A DNA stretch of 64,000 nucleotides from Nitrospira sp. GTDB lineage: Bacteria; Nitrospirota; Nitrospiria; Nitrospirales; Nitrospiraceae. The notes beneath the pieces are model-generated. The model saw nothing but the letters and a program-made list of their open reading frames with translations, ran no database searches and had not been told where the DNA came from. Location of the stretch: assembly GCA_029194675.1 (NCBI GenBank), contig JARFXP010000001.1, positions 856,001 to 920,000 on the forward strand. Reading direction: 5' to 3'. The translations under genes were made by a program, and so were the position numbers. Shown here one piece after another: positions 54,011 to 62,267 of the stretch; within the stretch, counting starts at the first letter, position 1, and each line of letters opens with the position of its first letter.

Positions 54011-54673
54011 ATGGTGAGCAAACAAGCCGAGTTCTGGTCGAATATCGCGGAAAGGTACGATGGCGTTGTTGATTTGCAGATCGGAGGGAAGACGCGGTCG
54101 ATGGTTCGTGAGCGAGTCGCCCGCGAGGAACATCTGGGACGCTTGGTAGAGTTCGGCTGTGGTACGGGCTTCTACACCGAGGTGCTTGCAAACAAAGCCG
54201 ACACCCTCTTAGCGACCGATATTTCTCCGGTCATGCTTGAGCTTGCGAAGCAATATGTGAAGGCGGCAAACGTGACGTTCCAAATCGAGGATTGTCAGCA
54301 CACGTCGTTGCAAGAAGGCACGTTTGACACAACCTTCATCAGTCTCGTCATCCACTTCACCGAGCCTGATCGTACGGTCGCCGAGATGCGCCGCATCTTA
54401 CGGCATGACGGCACACTCATCATAGCGAATCTAGACCCGCAAGCGCTGAACGGCTTAGACATGATCCGCAGCGTGATCCGAGTCATCTATCAGGGAGTTG
54501 TTGGCTATCGCGTCAAACCTCCGAAGGGATTTGGTCGGAATGTAATGACTGAAAAGCAGCTTCGGGAATTATTGTGCCGATCCGGGTTTCGGGTCGATAG
54601 CGCAGAGACAATCAGAGATCTTTCACGCTCATCGAACATTCCCACGCAATATATTCGGGCCGTAAAGGTGTGA
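54011..54673 (+). CDS. Class I SAM-dependent methyltransferase
   Basis: This 220-aa protein has motif I LVEFGCGTGFYTEVLA, motif II LLATDISPVMLELA, and the motif with FDTTFISLVIHF, then EMRRILRHDGTLIIANLDP. It is a Methyltransf_11/25-type Rossmann fold acting on a small molecule. GGAGG precedes the ATG. It may be a gene cassette, as an attC-like sequence lies just upstream, but that is speculative. Confidence 0.9.
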   Translation: MVSKQAEFWSNIAERYDGVVDLQIGGKTRSMVRERVAREEHLGRLVEFGCGTGFYTEVLANKADTLLATDISPVMLELAKQYVKAANVTFQIEDCQHTSLQEGTFDTTFISLVIHFTEPDRTVAEMRRILRHDGTLIIANLDPQALNGLDMIRSVIRVIYQGVVGYRVKPPKGFGRNVMTEKQLRELLCRSGFRVDSAETIRDLSRSSNIPTQYIRAVKV

Positions 54674-54739
54674 TGTGCAGAGTTTTCGGCGTGGACGGTC
54701 AGCGCGACTACTGGCCGAAAGAACAGGGATGACCAGTTG

Positions 54740-55108
54740 TTAGCGTACGGGCGGATTTTGCAGGAGCTGCACGAATTCCTGTAGCTCGCGGCTGTTCAAA
54801 TCGGATATGGCCCAATAGGTCATGCCGGACTGGGTCCAACAAATCAGATGGTAGCTCTGGTGAGCCAGCGGCCTTGTCTCTACTGCGGCGGCAGATGGCC
54901 AGAGGAAGACATTGATGACATGGCCCTGCCGTTTGTACACCAATCCGGCAACCGCCCGACCGTTCAGGTCAATGAGTCTACCTCCGACCAGAGAGATCCC
55001 CTATTCAGTGAGATCAGCAAGGGATGGGGCGAAATCGAGGTTGCCGGTGAACCAAGGCTTGACCACATGTCGGTCGGAAGCCGGGATGTCTACCAGGTGG
55101 CTGACCAT
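54740..55108 (-). pseudogene. Anti-sigma factor remnant with internal stop
   Basis: On the minus strand the ATG at 55108 begins [20 protein letters not shown], then [13 protein letters not shown], then TAG at 55003-55001. The same frame goes on GISLVGGRLIDLNGRAVAGL and ends LNSRELQEFVQLLQNPPVR. This is the periplasmic domain of RsiW-like anti-sigma factors, in which a Gln is usual at the stop position. The N-terminal zinc-finger and membrane helix are missing. No sigma gene lies beside it. Confidence 0.72.
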
Positions 55109-55232
55109 CAATCGCTGCGAACTCATTCTTGTGTCGGTGGGAAATTAGCTCACGTCTTTCCATTCCTTAGTAGCCATCTTCCCCTATTCGTAGCATAGCT
55201 TCCTTCTCCTCTTTCTTTCATACTCTGATTCC

Positions 55233-55892
55233 ATGCCTCCCGGACCTCGCACACAGCGGTTGGTATCCCTCGCTGCCACCGTCGCGGTGATCAATCTTTT
55301 GTCACAAACAGGATGTCGTCCTACGCCTCGTGCAGTTATCGATCAAACTCCGATCGATACGGTCATGGTGACTGAACGGGTGCCGCAAGATATCCGGCGC
55401 TTAGCCGTCTGGTATCCTCGCACGTCCGAGCAAGAGATGACGTACGGGTACAGCAGGCTCGAGCAAGCGACATTTCAGCTCAAAAAACAGCGGTCGTGGA
55501 TCAAGATCGTCGAACGGCGCGACATCGACCAATTGACGAATGAGCAGCGATGGCAGCTCTCTGGACGCGTCGAAGATGACAGTGTGGTGCGAATCGGCAA
55601 GTGGCTTGGTGCAGATAGCTTGGTGCTCTTCCGGATCGAAGGACCCACCATGAGGGAGCGGATGCTCGCGCGCTTTTACGGGAGGATGCCGCCGTTTGTG
55701 GTATCGAGTAAGATTATCTCAGTGGCGAGCGGCGAAGTGCTGTACCACGACATCGTCACTGCCATGGCGACTCCTCAATCCGGTGAGTGGAGCGATTACG
55801 CCAGCGACTACGAATTGCAACCAGCAATGCGCGCCGCTCTCGACCATGCGTTGTCCGTCGCGATTGGGCATCTCCACCAATCATTTCGGTGA
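55233..55892 (+). CDS. CsgG/FlgO-like lipoprotein
   Basis: This 219-aa protein starts with a lipoprotein signal (NLLSQTGC). The mature part has RLEQATFQLKKQRSWIKIVERRDID, IGKWLGADSLVLFRIEG and VVSSKIISVASGEVLYHDIV. This pattern (variable enzyme-like strand order with a lookup helix) is that of CsgG/FlgO-like outer-membrane lipoproteins. It is oriented opposite to the anti-sigma remnant, and a promoter should lie in the 120-bp gap between them. The exact role is unknown. Confidence 0.78.
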   Translation: MPPGPRTQRLVSLAATVAVINLLSQTGCRPTPRAVIDQTPIDTVMVTERVPQDIRRLAVWYPRTSEQEMTYGYSRLEQATFQLKKQRSWIKIVERRDIDQLTNEQRWQLSGRVEDDSVVRIGKWLGADSLVLFRIEGPTMRERMLARFYGRMPPFVVSSKIISVASGEVLYHDIVTAMATPQSGEWSDYASDYELQPAMRAALDHALSVAIGHLHQSFR

Positions 55893-56253
55893 ACAATACG
55901 ACGGACCTCACTTACCCTCAGAGCTCCTACCACGAATGGCTCAACCCTGCGTTTTTCCCCTTAGAACCACTCGGATAGGAGCTTGGTCATCGACAGCCCG
56001 GCCATCCGTTCGATGTCGGCTGGGCTTCGTCAGATTCACGCATTGCGGCGCGCCAGAAGACCCAGCGATGAGCCACAGGGTTGGGCGAGACTCTGATGCA
56101 TCGGATGGCTCTGAAATGGTGTCAGGAATCAGTTCCCACTTTTATTCCGCTGCATCCTGACACTGCCGTTATATTAGCGGTTCTATCCTCTACCATGCAG
56201 CCTACTGTCTCCTTGTTCTTGACAAGGACGTGTCCTTGTTTTAGGCTGTGGTC
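55893..56253. other. 360-bp gap before the VapBC pair
   Basis: No gene is supported. The frame that is open here on the plus strand from 56081 runs into the VapC gene and is only an upstream extension without a ribosome site. A TTGACA at 56218 and the operator-like palindrome at 56222-56239 mark the vapBC promoter. Confidence 0.4.
56222..56239. promoter_or_regulatory. Probable vapBC operator
   Basis: ACAAGGAC and GTCCTTGT are perfect 8-bp inverted arms around a GT centre. The site lies 15 bp before the antitoxin ATG and between TTGACA (56218-56223, -35-like) and a weak -10. This is the usual place for VapB/AbrB-type autorepression. Confidence 0.6.
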
Positions 56254-56541
56254 ATGGCAAAGGTCACCAGTAAGCTTCAGGTCACCATCCCCAAGGCGGT
56301 GGCCGACCAGTACCGTATCGCGCCGGGGGATGAGTTGGAATGGGTCCCTTCTGGAGACGTCATCCGACTCGTGCCTCCCCATGCCCCCCAAGCCAGGTTT
56401 TCGAAGGTCGATCGGCTTCGGTTGTTCGATCAGGCTACCGCTCGACAACGCGGGCGCGATCGGGCGACTCGTGTCCCTACTCGCCCTCCCGCCCGAGGGT
56501 GGACCCGCTCGGATTTGTATTCTCGTGGCCGTTCTCGTTGA
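56254..56541 (+). CDS. AbrB/MazE-type antitoxin
   Basis: The N-terminal 45 residues have the SpoVT-AbrB swapped-hairpin motif: VTSKLQVTIPKAVADQYRIA, then PGDELEWVPSGDVIRL. The C-terminal tail is basic and probably wraps the toxin. The stop (56539-56541) overlaps the toxin GTG start at 56525 by 17 bp. A palindromic operator lies just upstream. The start may also be the ATG at 56248. Confidence 0.85.
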   Translation: MAKVTSKLQVTIPKAVADQYRIAPGDELEWVPSGDVIRLVPPHAPQARFSKVDRLRLFDQATARQRGRDRATRVPTRPPARGWTRSDLYSRGRSR

Positions 56542-56950
56542 TACCAACATCCTGGTGTATCGGTTCGACCACCGATTCCCGGATAAGCAGCGGCGTGCGA
56601 CCGCCCTTTTGCGGGAGGGTATCCAGACCGAACGTCTTTGCCTTCCTCATCAGGCCATCATGGAGTTTGTTGCCGCCGTTACTCGTCCGTTGTCGGGAGG
56701 CCTGTCCCTACTGACCAGCGTGGAGGCTTGTCGAGAAGCCGAGGATTTATTGGCGCAGTTCCCCATTTTGTATCCGACTGAAGGCGTGTTGCGAAGCGCG
56801 CTCCGTGGGGCGGCCGCGTATCACCTGTCCTGGTTTGATGCTCATCTCTGGGCCTACGCCGACCACTATGGGCTGGAGGAGATTGTGTCGGAGGATTTTC
56901 AGCACGATCGGCTCTATGGGTCCGTTCGGATTCGTAACCCGTTTGTTTGA
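56525..56950 (+). CDS. PIN-domain toxin (VapC-like)
   Basis: The GTG at 56525 overlaps the antitoxin end and gives 141 aa. The PIN acidic residues are present: Asp in LVDTNILVYRFD, Glu in MEFVAAVTRP, and a late Asp pair in SWFDAHLWAYAD and IVSEDFQHD. VapC toxins cleave tRNA or rRNA. The downstream stretch (56951-57219) has no supported gene. Confidence 0.87.
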   Translation: MAVLVDTNILVYRFDHRFPDKQRRATALLREGIQTERLCLPHQAIMEFVAAVTRPLSGGLSLLTSVEACREAEDLLAQFPILYPTEGVLRSALRGAAAYHLSWFDAHLWAYADHYGLEEIVSEDFQHDRLYGSVRIRNPFV

Positions 56951-57289
56951 TCCAACGGAGTGTCCCACATGGAAACCAATGGAAATGGTTCCTGCCAGAT
57001 TTTTCGGACTGCCGCGCTTATTGATAGATCACGAGCGCGCACGTCTGCGCTGGACTAACTAGACCTGGGCTGATTACATCATCCGAGGCGTCCTCTATGC
57101 TCTAACATGTCACCTGCTCGCGCTGGCCTTGCACAAATGATTCTTGACACCAGTTTCTGCCTTACCTGAGTCACGCTTAGAAAAGTAGAATGTCCCCGAT
57201 TTCTCCCCCGAAGCTCAAGATGACAAAATCCAGTGGCAATGTCTTCCGAGACATCGGCTTTCCCCGCGCAGAAGCCGAGCATCTGCTAG

Positions 57290-58470
57290 GGAACGTCTGA
57301 TTAATTCACAGTTGCACGAAGCAATCTGTCCCTGGGGGAATCACTACTGGCCATCAGGTGGGAATCCGCTGGTCCGGGATCGTCTTTCTCGGGGCTCGCC
57401 CGCTCTGTCAGGCTGCCCATGACTCCGTTCGCACACGGGCTCACGAGGCTTCCGCCAGCAGCTGCCGGCGCGTCACATAGAGATTCGCCAAGCCGCAACT
57501 GATGAACAGCCAGTGGGTGTTCTTCGCCAACCCCCGGTAGCGGACGTTGGCCCACCCGAAGATCTGCTTGATCACCAAGAACGCATGTTCGACTTTCGCC
57601 CGCACCTTCGACTTCGTGCGGTTCCGGGCCCGCTCGGTCTCACTCAGGGGCCGATGGCGATGCGCTTTAGTCTGCACAAAGCTCTTAGCCCTGGGGGCGT
57701 GGTGTCGAATCACGTCGCGCTGCCCGCTATACGCGGCATCGCCCCCCACCCGCGTCTCCTGTCCATGCAGCAACTTCGGTAACCCCTGGCTGTCATGCAC
57801 ATTCGCGGCAGTCGCGGCCACTGAATGAATCAGCTTGGTCTGGCTGTCCACACCGATATGCGCTTTCATGCCGAAGTACCACTGATTGCCCTTCTTCGTC
57901 TGATGCATCTCCGGATCCCGCGCCTTCTGGCGATTCTTGGTTGAACTGGGCGCACTGATGATGGTGGCATCCACGATGGTCCCGCGACTGACTTTTATGC
58001 CGTGGGTTGCCAGATACGCGCCGATCCGTGCAAAGAGCCGCTCGCCCAGTTGGTGGGCTTCCAAGAGATGCCGAAACTTGCAGATCGTCGTTTCATCGGG
58101 CACGGGCTCGCGGCCCAGATCAATGCCCACGAACTGCCGCATCGCCCGTGAGTCGTCCAGCGCCTCTTCCACGGCCGGATCCGACAGGTTGAACCACTGT
58201 TGCAGACAATGGAGGCGCAGCATGCGCTCGACGCCCACCGGTGGCCGCCCGGGGCCTTCGGCCTTGGGATAGACCGGCTCAATGGCCGCCACCAGGTCCG
58301 CCCACGGCACGACACGGTTCATTTCATCCAGGAACTGCTCGCGGCGAGTGGGCTTGCGATACGGTTCAAACGTGACCTCGGCAAATGTCTGCTGTTGCAT
58401 CGGATGCGCCTCCCGTTCAGTGCTGCGCTATCCGTAGCACATCTCGCGAGGAGAATAAATCAGACCTTCC
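57290..58470. mobile_element. IS5-group insertion sequence, complete
   Basis: The element is 1,181 bp. Ends are GGAACGTCTGATTAATTC (left) and, inverted, GGAAGGTCTGATTTATTC (right). It is flanked by the 4-bp direct repeat CTAG at 57286-57289 and 58471-58474, matching the CTAR target preference of IS5-group elements. It carries one transposase gene on the minus strand and is inserted in an XRE antitoxin gene. The ends and target repeat are intact, so it looks recently moved. Confidence 0.92.
57441..58400 (-). CDS. IS5-family transposase
   Basis: This 319-aa DDE transposase has FEPYRKPTRREQFLDEMNRVV at the N-terminus, first Asp in IVDATII, second Asp in VGGDAAYSG and Glu in KVRAKVEHAFLVIKQIFG. 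It lies inside the complete element 57290-58470 and appears intact. Confidence 0.95.
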   Translation of the reverse strand: MQQQTFAEVTFEPYRKPTRREQFLDEMNRVVPWADLVAAIEPVYPKAEGPGRPPVGVERMLRLHCLQQWFNLSDPAVEEALDDSRAMRQFVGIDLGREPVPDETTICKFRHLLEAHQLGERLFARIGAYLATHGIKVSRGTIVDATIISAPSSTKNRQKARDPEMHQTKKGNQWYFGMKAHIGVDSQTKLIHSVAATAANVHDSQGLPKLLHGQETRVGGDAAYSGQRDVIRHHAPRAKSFVQTKAHRHRPLSETERARNRTKSKVRAKVEHAFLVIKQIFGWANVRYRGLAKNTHWLFISCGLANLYVTRRQLLAEAS

Positions 58471-58728
58471 CTAGTCCGCGCGGATCTCATGATTCAGGTG
58501 CAGAAGCTCATCTCGTCCCGTCGACTTACGCAAAAGGTTGCGGCCAAGGTTCTCGGCGTGACGCAGCCCCGCGTCAGTGATCTCCTTCGCGGACGAATCG
58601 ACCTATTCAGCACGGACGCACTGATCGATCTCCTAGCTCGCTTGGGAGCTGAGGTACGTCTCAAAGTGAAAGTGCAACCCGCGGCCTGAGAAGCGTCACG
58701 CTGCCAGCGGCGGAGTTTCAACAAACAA

Positions 58729-60153
58729 TCACTCCCGACCCCTTTGTCTGCTTCTTCGAGCCCTATATCGAGGCACTGTCAGCAAGGCATGATTTTTCGG
58801 CCTTCGCTGTGTGGCTCGCGGCTCGATACGTTCTGGTCGAATCAGCAGGGTCATCGTGCTCACTGCATCGAGGAGCTGCGTCCGTATACTGTCCGCGCGT
58901 TTCCCCACAGCCCTGTGCCGCTGAGGTTGAAACGCCAAGAACAGTTGCAGCGTTGCCTTGAAGCTCAAGGCCCGTGCGATCCCGTCCACCCCTGCAGCCG
59001 CGCGCACCATGAGGCCACGCACGCGGTTGTAGGCCAGCAGGTACACGGCCATCTCCTTGTCGATCATGGTGGGTGATTTGGCCCGCAAGATATCCATCCC
59101 CATCCCCGCCTTGATCGAACGCAGATCAACTTCCACGTGCCAGCGCTGACGGTACAACGAATCCACTTCAAGTGGGCTGACGCTCCGCGCATCGGTCAGC
59201 GTGGTGACCAGGACACGGCCCACTACCTCGATTTGACGTACGGTCAGTTGCTTCGGCATATGGGCATATGTCTGGTGATCCATCCAGTCTGGCCGCTGAG
59301 GACGGTGCCACGTGACGAACTGGTCACGATGTCCCAGATGGTGGCCTTGGCGAAAATCGGTGACACGACGGTGATGCTGACGAGTGAGAATATCCACGCC
59401 GGGCGAGGAGAGCATGGCGACGGTAAAATAAGTACAAGGATCGCGATCGACGAGGATAATATCTCCCAGGCTCAGATGCGGGATCAGGGAACGAAACCGT
59501 GCGTGCTCCCCGCTGCCTTTCCCTCGAGAGGGACCGCTCGCCCAGCGCAACACCGCCCCGGTGGATAGCGAAATACGCGCCACCCGCATCGCCAGTGGGA
59601 AGCCAAGTCCAGGCTGTTGTTCGCCACTTTGCGGATACGCGGCCTGATGGGCCTCAGTGTCAGGCATGGAAATGGTCGTACCATCGAGCAACGTGACCGA
59701 GCGTCCTCGCCACTTCCATGACTGGCGGCTCAGCACTTCCAGTTGCTTGCCCACCGAGCTGGCAAGGCGCTCCATCAGCGACAGCGGCAACCGCTGCCGA
59801 GCCTTGCAGTCGGGACCACTGCTGACGCTGCATGGAGAGTCACCCTGCGCCGTGCGCTCGGAAAGATGTCGGGCTACCGCATCTTGGCCGGCACCATCGG
59901 CGCTCAACGCTTGGCCGATAAAGAGCCCGAGCGTAGTCAGCGGTGGGGAGATTCGTTCACGATACGCACCGACTTCCTCGTCCACCATGGTACAGACCAT
60001 ATCGTGTGAGAGCAGATCATCAAGCGCCCGTGTAGACCGGTCGGCAAAATCCTGCTTGAACCGTGCGACCGCCTGCCGCAGACGTTTTTTTGCGATCTTC
60101 ACACATGGCTGATCCTCCTTGTATAACCAGGGCTGGTGGAGCTCTCTCTTCAC
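58729..60153 (-). CDS. IS4-family transposase
   Basis: This 474-aa protein has IS4 motifs: first Asp in VTLLDGTTISMPDT, second Asp in GDIILVDRDPCTYF and the YREK-type motif YRQRWHVEVDLRSIK with the catalytic Glu. The frame is full length. The ends of the element could not be defined by eye: no clear terminal inverted repeat or target duplication was found in 58690-58728 or 60154-60300. It directly follows the split antitoxin. Confidence 0.9.
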   Translation of the reverse strand: MKRELHQPWLYKEDQPCVKIAKKRLRQAVARFKQDFADRSTRALDDLLSHDMVCTMVDEEVGAYRERISPPLTTLGLFIGQALSADGAGQDAVARHLSERTAQGDSPCSVSSGPDCKARQRLPLSLMERLASSVGKQLEVLSRQSWKWRGRSVTLLDGTTISMPDTEAHQAAYPQSGEQQPGLGFPLAMRVARISLSTGAVLRWASGPSRGKGSGEHARFRSLIPHLSLGDIILVDRDPCTYFTVAMLSSPGVDILTRQHHRRVTDFRQGHHLGHRDQFVTWHRPQRPDWMDHQTYAHMPKQLTVRQIEVVGRVLVTTLTDARSVSPLEVDSLYRQRWHVEVDLRSIKAGMGMDILRAKSPTMIDKEMAVYLLAYNRVRGLMVRAAAGVDGIARALSFKATLQLFLAFQPQRHRAVGKRADSIRTQLLDAVSTMTLLIRPERIEPRATQRRPKNHALLTVPRYRARRSRQRGRE

Positions 60154-60318
60154 ACAACGAGTGGCTCTCAGTCGCCAGACTGCATCGAAATTCCAGCACC
60201 TTGCGGCTTAAGGTAGTGCCATGAAGGTCTGACCTTATTATGTGCGTCAACCAAATAATGAGGTCGCATTTTGTAATCCAACATTGCCAAAACCAGGGGG
60301 CTGAATAGCTTGTCGCGC

Positions 60319-60662
60319 TCAGCCGAAGAAACAGGCCAGGGGATCGGCATCGATCTCTAGAACCAAGACATCGAGGCGATTGCTCGATGAGAGCCCCGGA
60401 TATTCGTGCCATTTCATATCGGCCTGCATCCAATACAGCCGCCATTTGTTTGCTGATCGGATGAGCTTGAGCTTGGCCACCGGGGATTCGGTCCACTCAG
60501 TCTGATTATCCCACCGAGGTTGCTGCTCGACAATGACGACCTCATGGCCCTTCACCGCATACGCGAGGCGCAGCTTGTCTTTGAGATGTCCCGGGCTGCG
60601 CTTGCCACAAAAGACACCGACCGTCTGCTCGATCGCTTGAGATCCACTTCGCTAAATGCCAT
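60319..60662 (-). pseudogene. DUF3024-family gene, frameshifted
   Basis: The ATG at 60662 starts MAFSEVDLK. A one-base loss just after it shifts the frame into IEQTVGVFCGKRSPGHLKDK, then KGHEVVIVEQQPRW and LDVLVLEIDADPLACFFG, the DUF3024 pattern. The intact downstream frame opens again at an ATG at 60555. The function of DUF3024 proteins is unknown. It lies between the IS4-type transposase and the toxin-antitoxin genes. Confidence 0.72.
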
Positions 60663-60721
60663 TGCAGTTGTGACTGAAGGAACAATCCGGGGGCACCGCT
60701 TGTTCGACGCGGCCAGAATCC

Positions 60722-60785
60722 GTCGCGCGTTGGGGCATCAAATTCATGTCCATAGACCGGGAGGAAAACCATTTGCGGATGGTCG
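60722..60785. repeat. 64-bp direct repeat, copy 1
   Basis: It begins GTCGCGCGTTGGGGCATCAA and ends GCGGATGGTCG, and matches 61533-61596 with two differences. The copies flank the BrnT remnant and its antitoxin (60803-61314), so the segment between may have been inserted or duplicated by recombination. Confidence 0.7.
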
Positions 60786-60802
60786 GCTCGGTAACGGCGA
60801 TG

Positions 60803-61051
60803 TTAGGCGCTTCGCCGACGCACCGCAGCCCGACGGTTCTGTCGAAGAACCGGTGCGAGAGCCCGGAGCGCCTCGTTTACAGACTCGCTGGTTGGAAACA
60901 CGTCAAGAATGTCTGGATCAATGACTACGACGTTCGCACCCTGCGCATATCGTGCCGCCGTCACCCCGCGCACAGCTCGAGAAAAGTCGTACTCAGGGCG
61001 CATCGTGTCACGGTCACCCGTGCGCCGTTTTTGCCTACCGTTCTTCTTCAT
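60803..61051 (-). CDS. Antitoxin paired with the broken BrnT
   Basis: The ATG at 61051 lies inside the end of the former BrnT gene, a normal overlap for such pairs. The 82-aa product has a basic N-terminus, YDFSRAVRGVTAARYAQGAN and a C-terminal DVFPTSESVNEALRALAPVL, a helix typical of BrnT/CopG-type antitoxin partners. It looks intact although its toxin is not. Confidence 0.72.
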   Translation of the reverse strand: MKKNGRQKRRTGDRDTMRPEYDFSRAVRGVTAARYAQGANVVVIDPDILDVFPTSESVNEALRALAPVLRQNRRAAVRRRSA

Positions 61052-61054
61052 ATC

Positions 61055-61314
61055 GCCTCCGCTCGTGTCGAGTGGCTGGTCGCGCAGAAATGAGACGGGT
61101 CCGGGGTGGGGCTCGACAAACGCCACCACTAGAGCTTCCGTCGATTGGACATCCCAAGCAACACAAACCGTTCTTCATCAAGTGAGTGGTCAGGATCTGC
61201 CATCAAAAGATTAAGCGGATCACCAAAGACGGTTGTGGCTTCATCAAAGGTCACGCCATGTTTACGAGCATTCGCTTCCCCTTTCATTGGGTCCCATTCG
61301 AAGATGTATCCCAT
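61055..61314 (-). pseudogene. BrnT-type toxin with two frameshifts
   Basis: The ATG at 61314 reads GYIFEWDPMKGEANARKHGV, then FDEATTVFGDPLN and LLGMSNRRKL, then a stop at 61129. One missing base there restores LVVAFVE. A second missing base near GAGCCCCA restores RTRLISARPATRHERRRYEE, the normal BrnT end. Two single-base losses thus kill the toxin, while the overlapping antitoxin frame stays open. Confidence 0.85.
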
Positions 61315-61532
61315 TTCACCTCTCGCGCTTTGCGGTATTCCCTCGTCCGATGGGTCGAACTATTTATGTTCGCTACTGACTACGCGGGCAAGGTGGCGTG
61401 GAAACCTATGCGGCCCACTGGGTAGTAAGTCTACGAGGAACTCTGATTCGTATCAATCCTCGCTGAAGAAGAAAATGGCGTCAGGACCATGGTTTGCTGA
61501 GACGCCAGTTGATCGATCTCGGTGAGAATTTT

Positions 61533-61596
61533 GTCGCGCGTTGGGGCATCAAATTCGTGTCCATAAACCGGGAGGAAAACCATTTGCGGATGGTCG
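61533..61596. repeat. 64-bp direct repeat, copy 2
   Basis: Matches 60722-60785 with two differences. It overlaps the 3' end of the hypothetical gene at 61.5-61.97 kb, whose C-terminus is therefore probably abnormal. Confidence 0.7.
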
Positions 61597-61965
61597 CGTC
61601 TGCGGCCTGGGAGTCCTGCTCGCATAACGATGCCTCCTCTTGCTCCTACGCTCGATCACGAAGTCGTTTTGCAACTTCATAGATATAGTCCCGTCTGACA
61701 AGTCGGTCCCTAACACGGCACTTGCGGCGGAGCGCTCGTCATCATCTAAGCCAAAATCCCCGATCGTACTGAGATCCGTCACCAAGGCCTCCGGATGGCC
61801 AAGTGCATTCAACACCTGTTCAATGTATGATTCCAGCGCATCTACTAAGACTGCGGAGGCGAGCTCGATGCACCCATCCGCAGCCGCCTGGCGAATACTT
61901 ACAGTCCTTCTGCAATCGATACAATCGCAATTCGAGATGTTGTGAACCGGGCAGGCGCGACCCAT
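61549..61965 (-). CDS. Hypothetical protein, C-terminus possibly altered
   Basis: From the ATG at 61965 the frame gives ALESYIEQVLNALGHPEALV, then TDLSTIGDFGLDDDERSAAS. The middle looks like a genuine conserved protein of the toxin-antitoxin-island type, but I cannot name the family. The last 30 residues are basic and coded by the 64-bp repeat, so the end may not be native. The frame extends up to 62073 without a better start. It lies just downstream of the 84-aa gene on the same strand. Confidence 0.45.
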   Translation of the reverse strand: MGRACPVHNISNCDCIDCRRTVSIRQAAADGCIELASAVLVDALESYIEQVLNALGHPEALVTDLSTIGDFGLDDDERSAASAVLGTDLSDGTISMKLQNDFVIERRSKRRHRYASRTPRPQTRPSANGFPPGLWTRI

Positions 61966-61978
61966 CTCGATTCGAGGG

Positions 61979-62233
61979 CTATCCGGTAGCAGCGATGGCT
62001 TGTTCTGCCTCGTGGGGCAATTCCAGCCTGGCAAAATAGGACGCGGGATAGAGATAGTCGTCACCCGATTCATCGATCACGCGCAGGTATCCGTCTTTTT
62101 CCGCTTTGGGGTCCACGAGCACGCGATACACCTTGCGCTTCTCCAGATCATCACAATCGTCGTTCTTCACGCACAGCACGAATCGACGCTCTGTCTGTTC
62201 TCGTCGCATGTCTTCTGTACATCCAAGTGTCAT
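61979..62233 (-). CDS. Small hypothetical protein
   Basis: This 84-aa protein reads RRFVLCVKNDDCDDLEKRKV, then YRVLVDPKAEKDGYLRVIDE and DDYLYPASYFARLELP. It looks like a small SH3-like or beta-barrel fold found repeatedly near toxin-antitoxin genes. The function is unknown. AGGAAGAG precedes the ATG. Confidence 0.6.
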   Translation of the reverse strand: MTLGCTEDMRREQTERRFVLCVKNDDCDDLEKRKVYRVLVDPKAEKDGYLRVIDESGDDYLYPASYFARLELPHEAEQAIAATG

Positions 62234-62267
62234 CTCTTCCTGACATCTCCTCTCTGTTGGAGACCCA

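Larger units (their letters stand above)
57220..58689 (+). pseudogene. XRE antitoxin gene split by an IS5 element
   Basis: The first part (57220-57289) reads TKSSGNVFRDIGFPRAEAEH and ends LL. The second part (58475-58689) continues VRADLMIQVQKLISSRRLTQ, then VAAKVLGVTQPRVSDLLRGR and a C-terminal tail. Joined across the insertion they give an XRE-type HTH protein of about 95 aa of the HigA/COG5606 kind. The IS element sits between them with a CTAG target duplication. The 3' part has an internal ATG and might still be translated. No cognate toxin gene was found on either side. Confidence 0.85.

Noticed and set aside
56081..56524. Long upstream extension of the PIN-domain gene
   Set aside because: It would run through the antitoxin gene in another frame. 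The GTG at 56525 overlapping the antitoxin end fits the toxin start.
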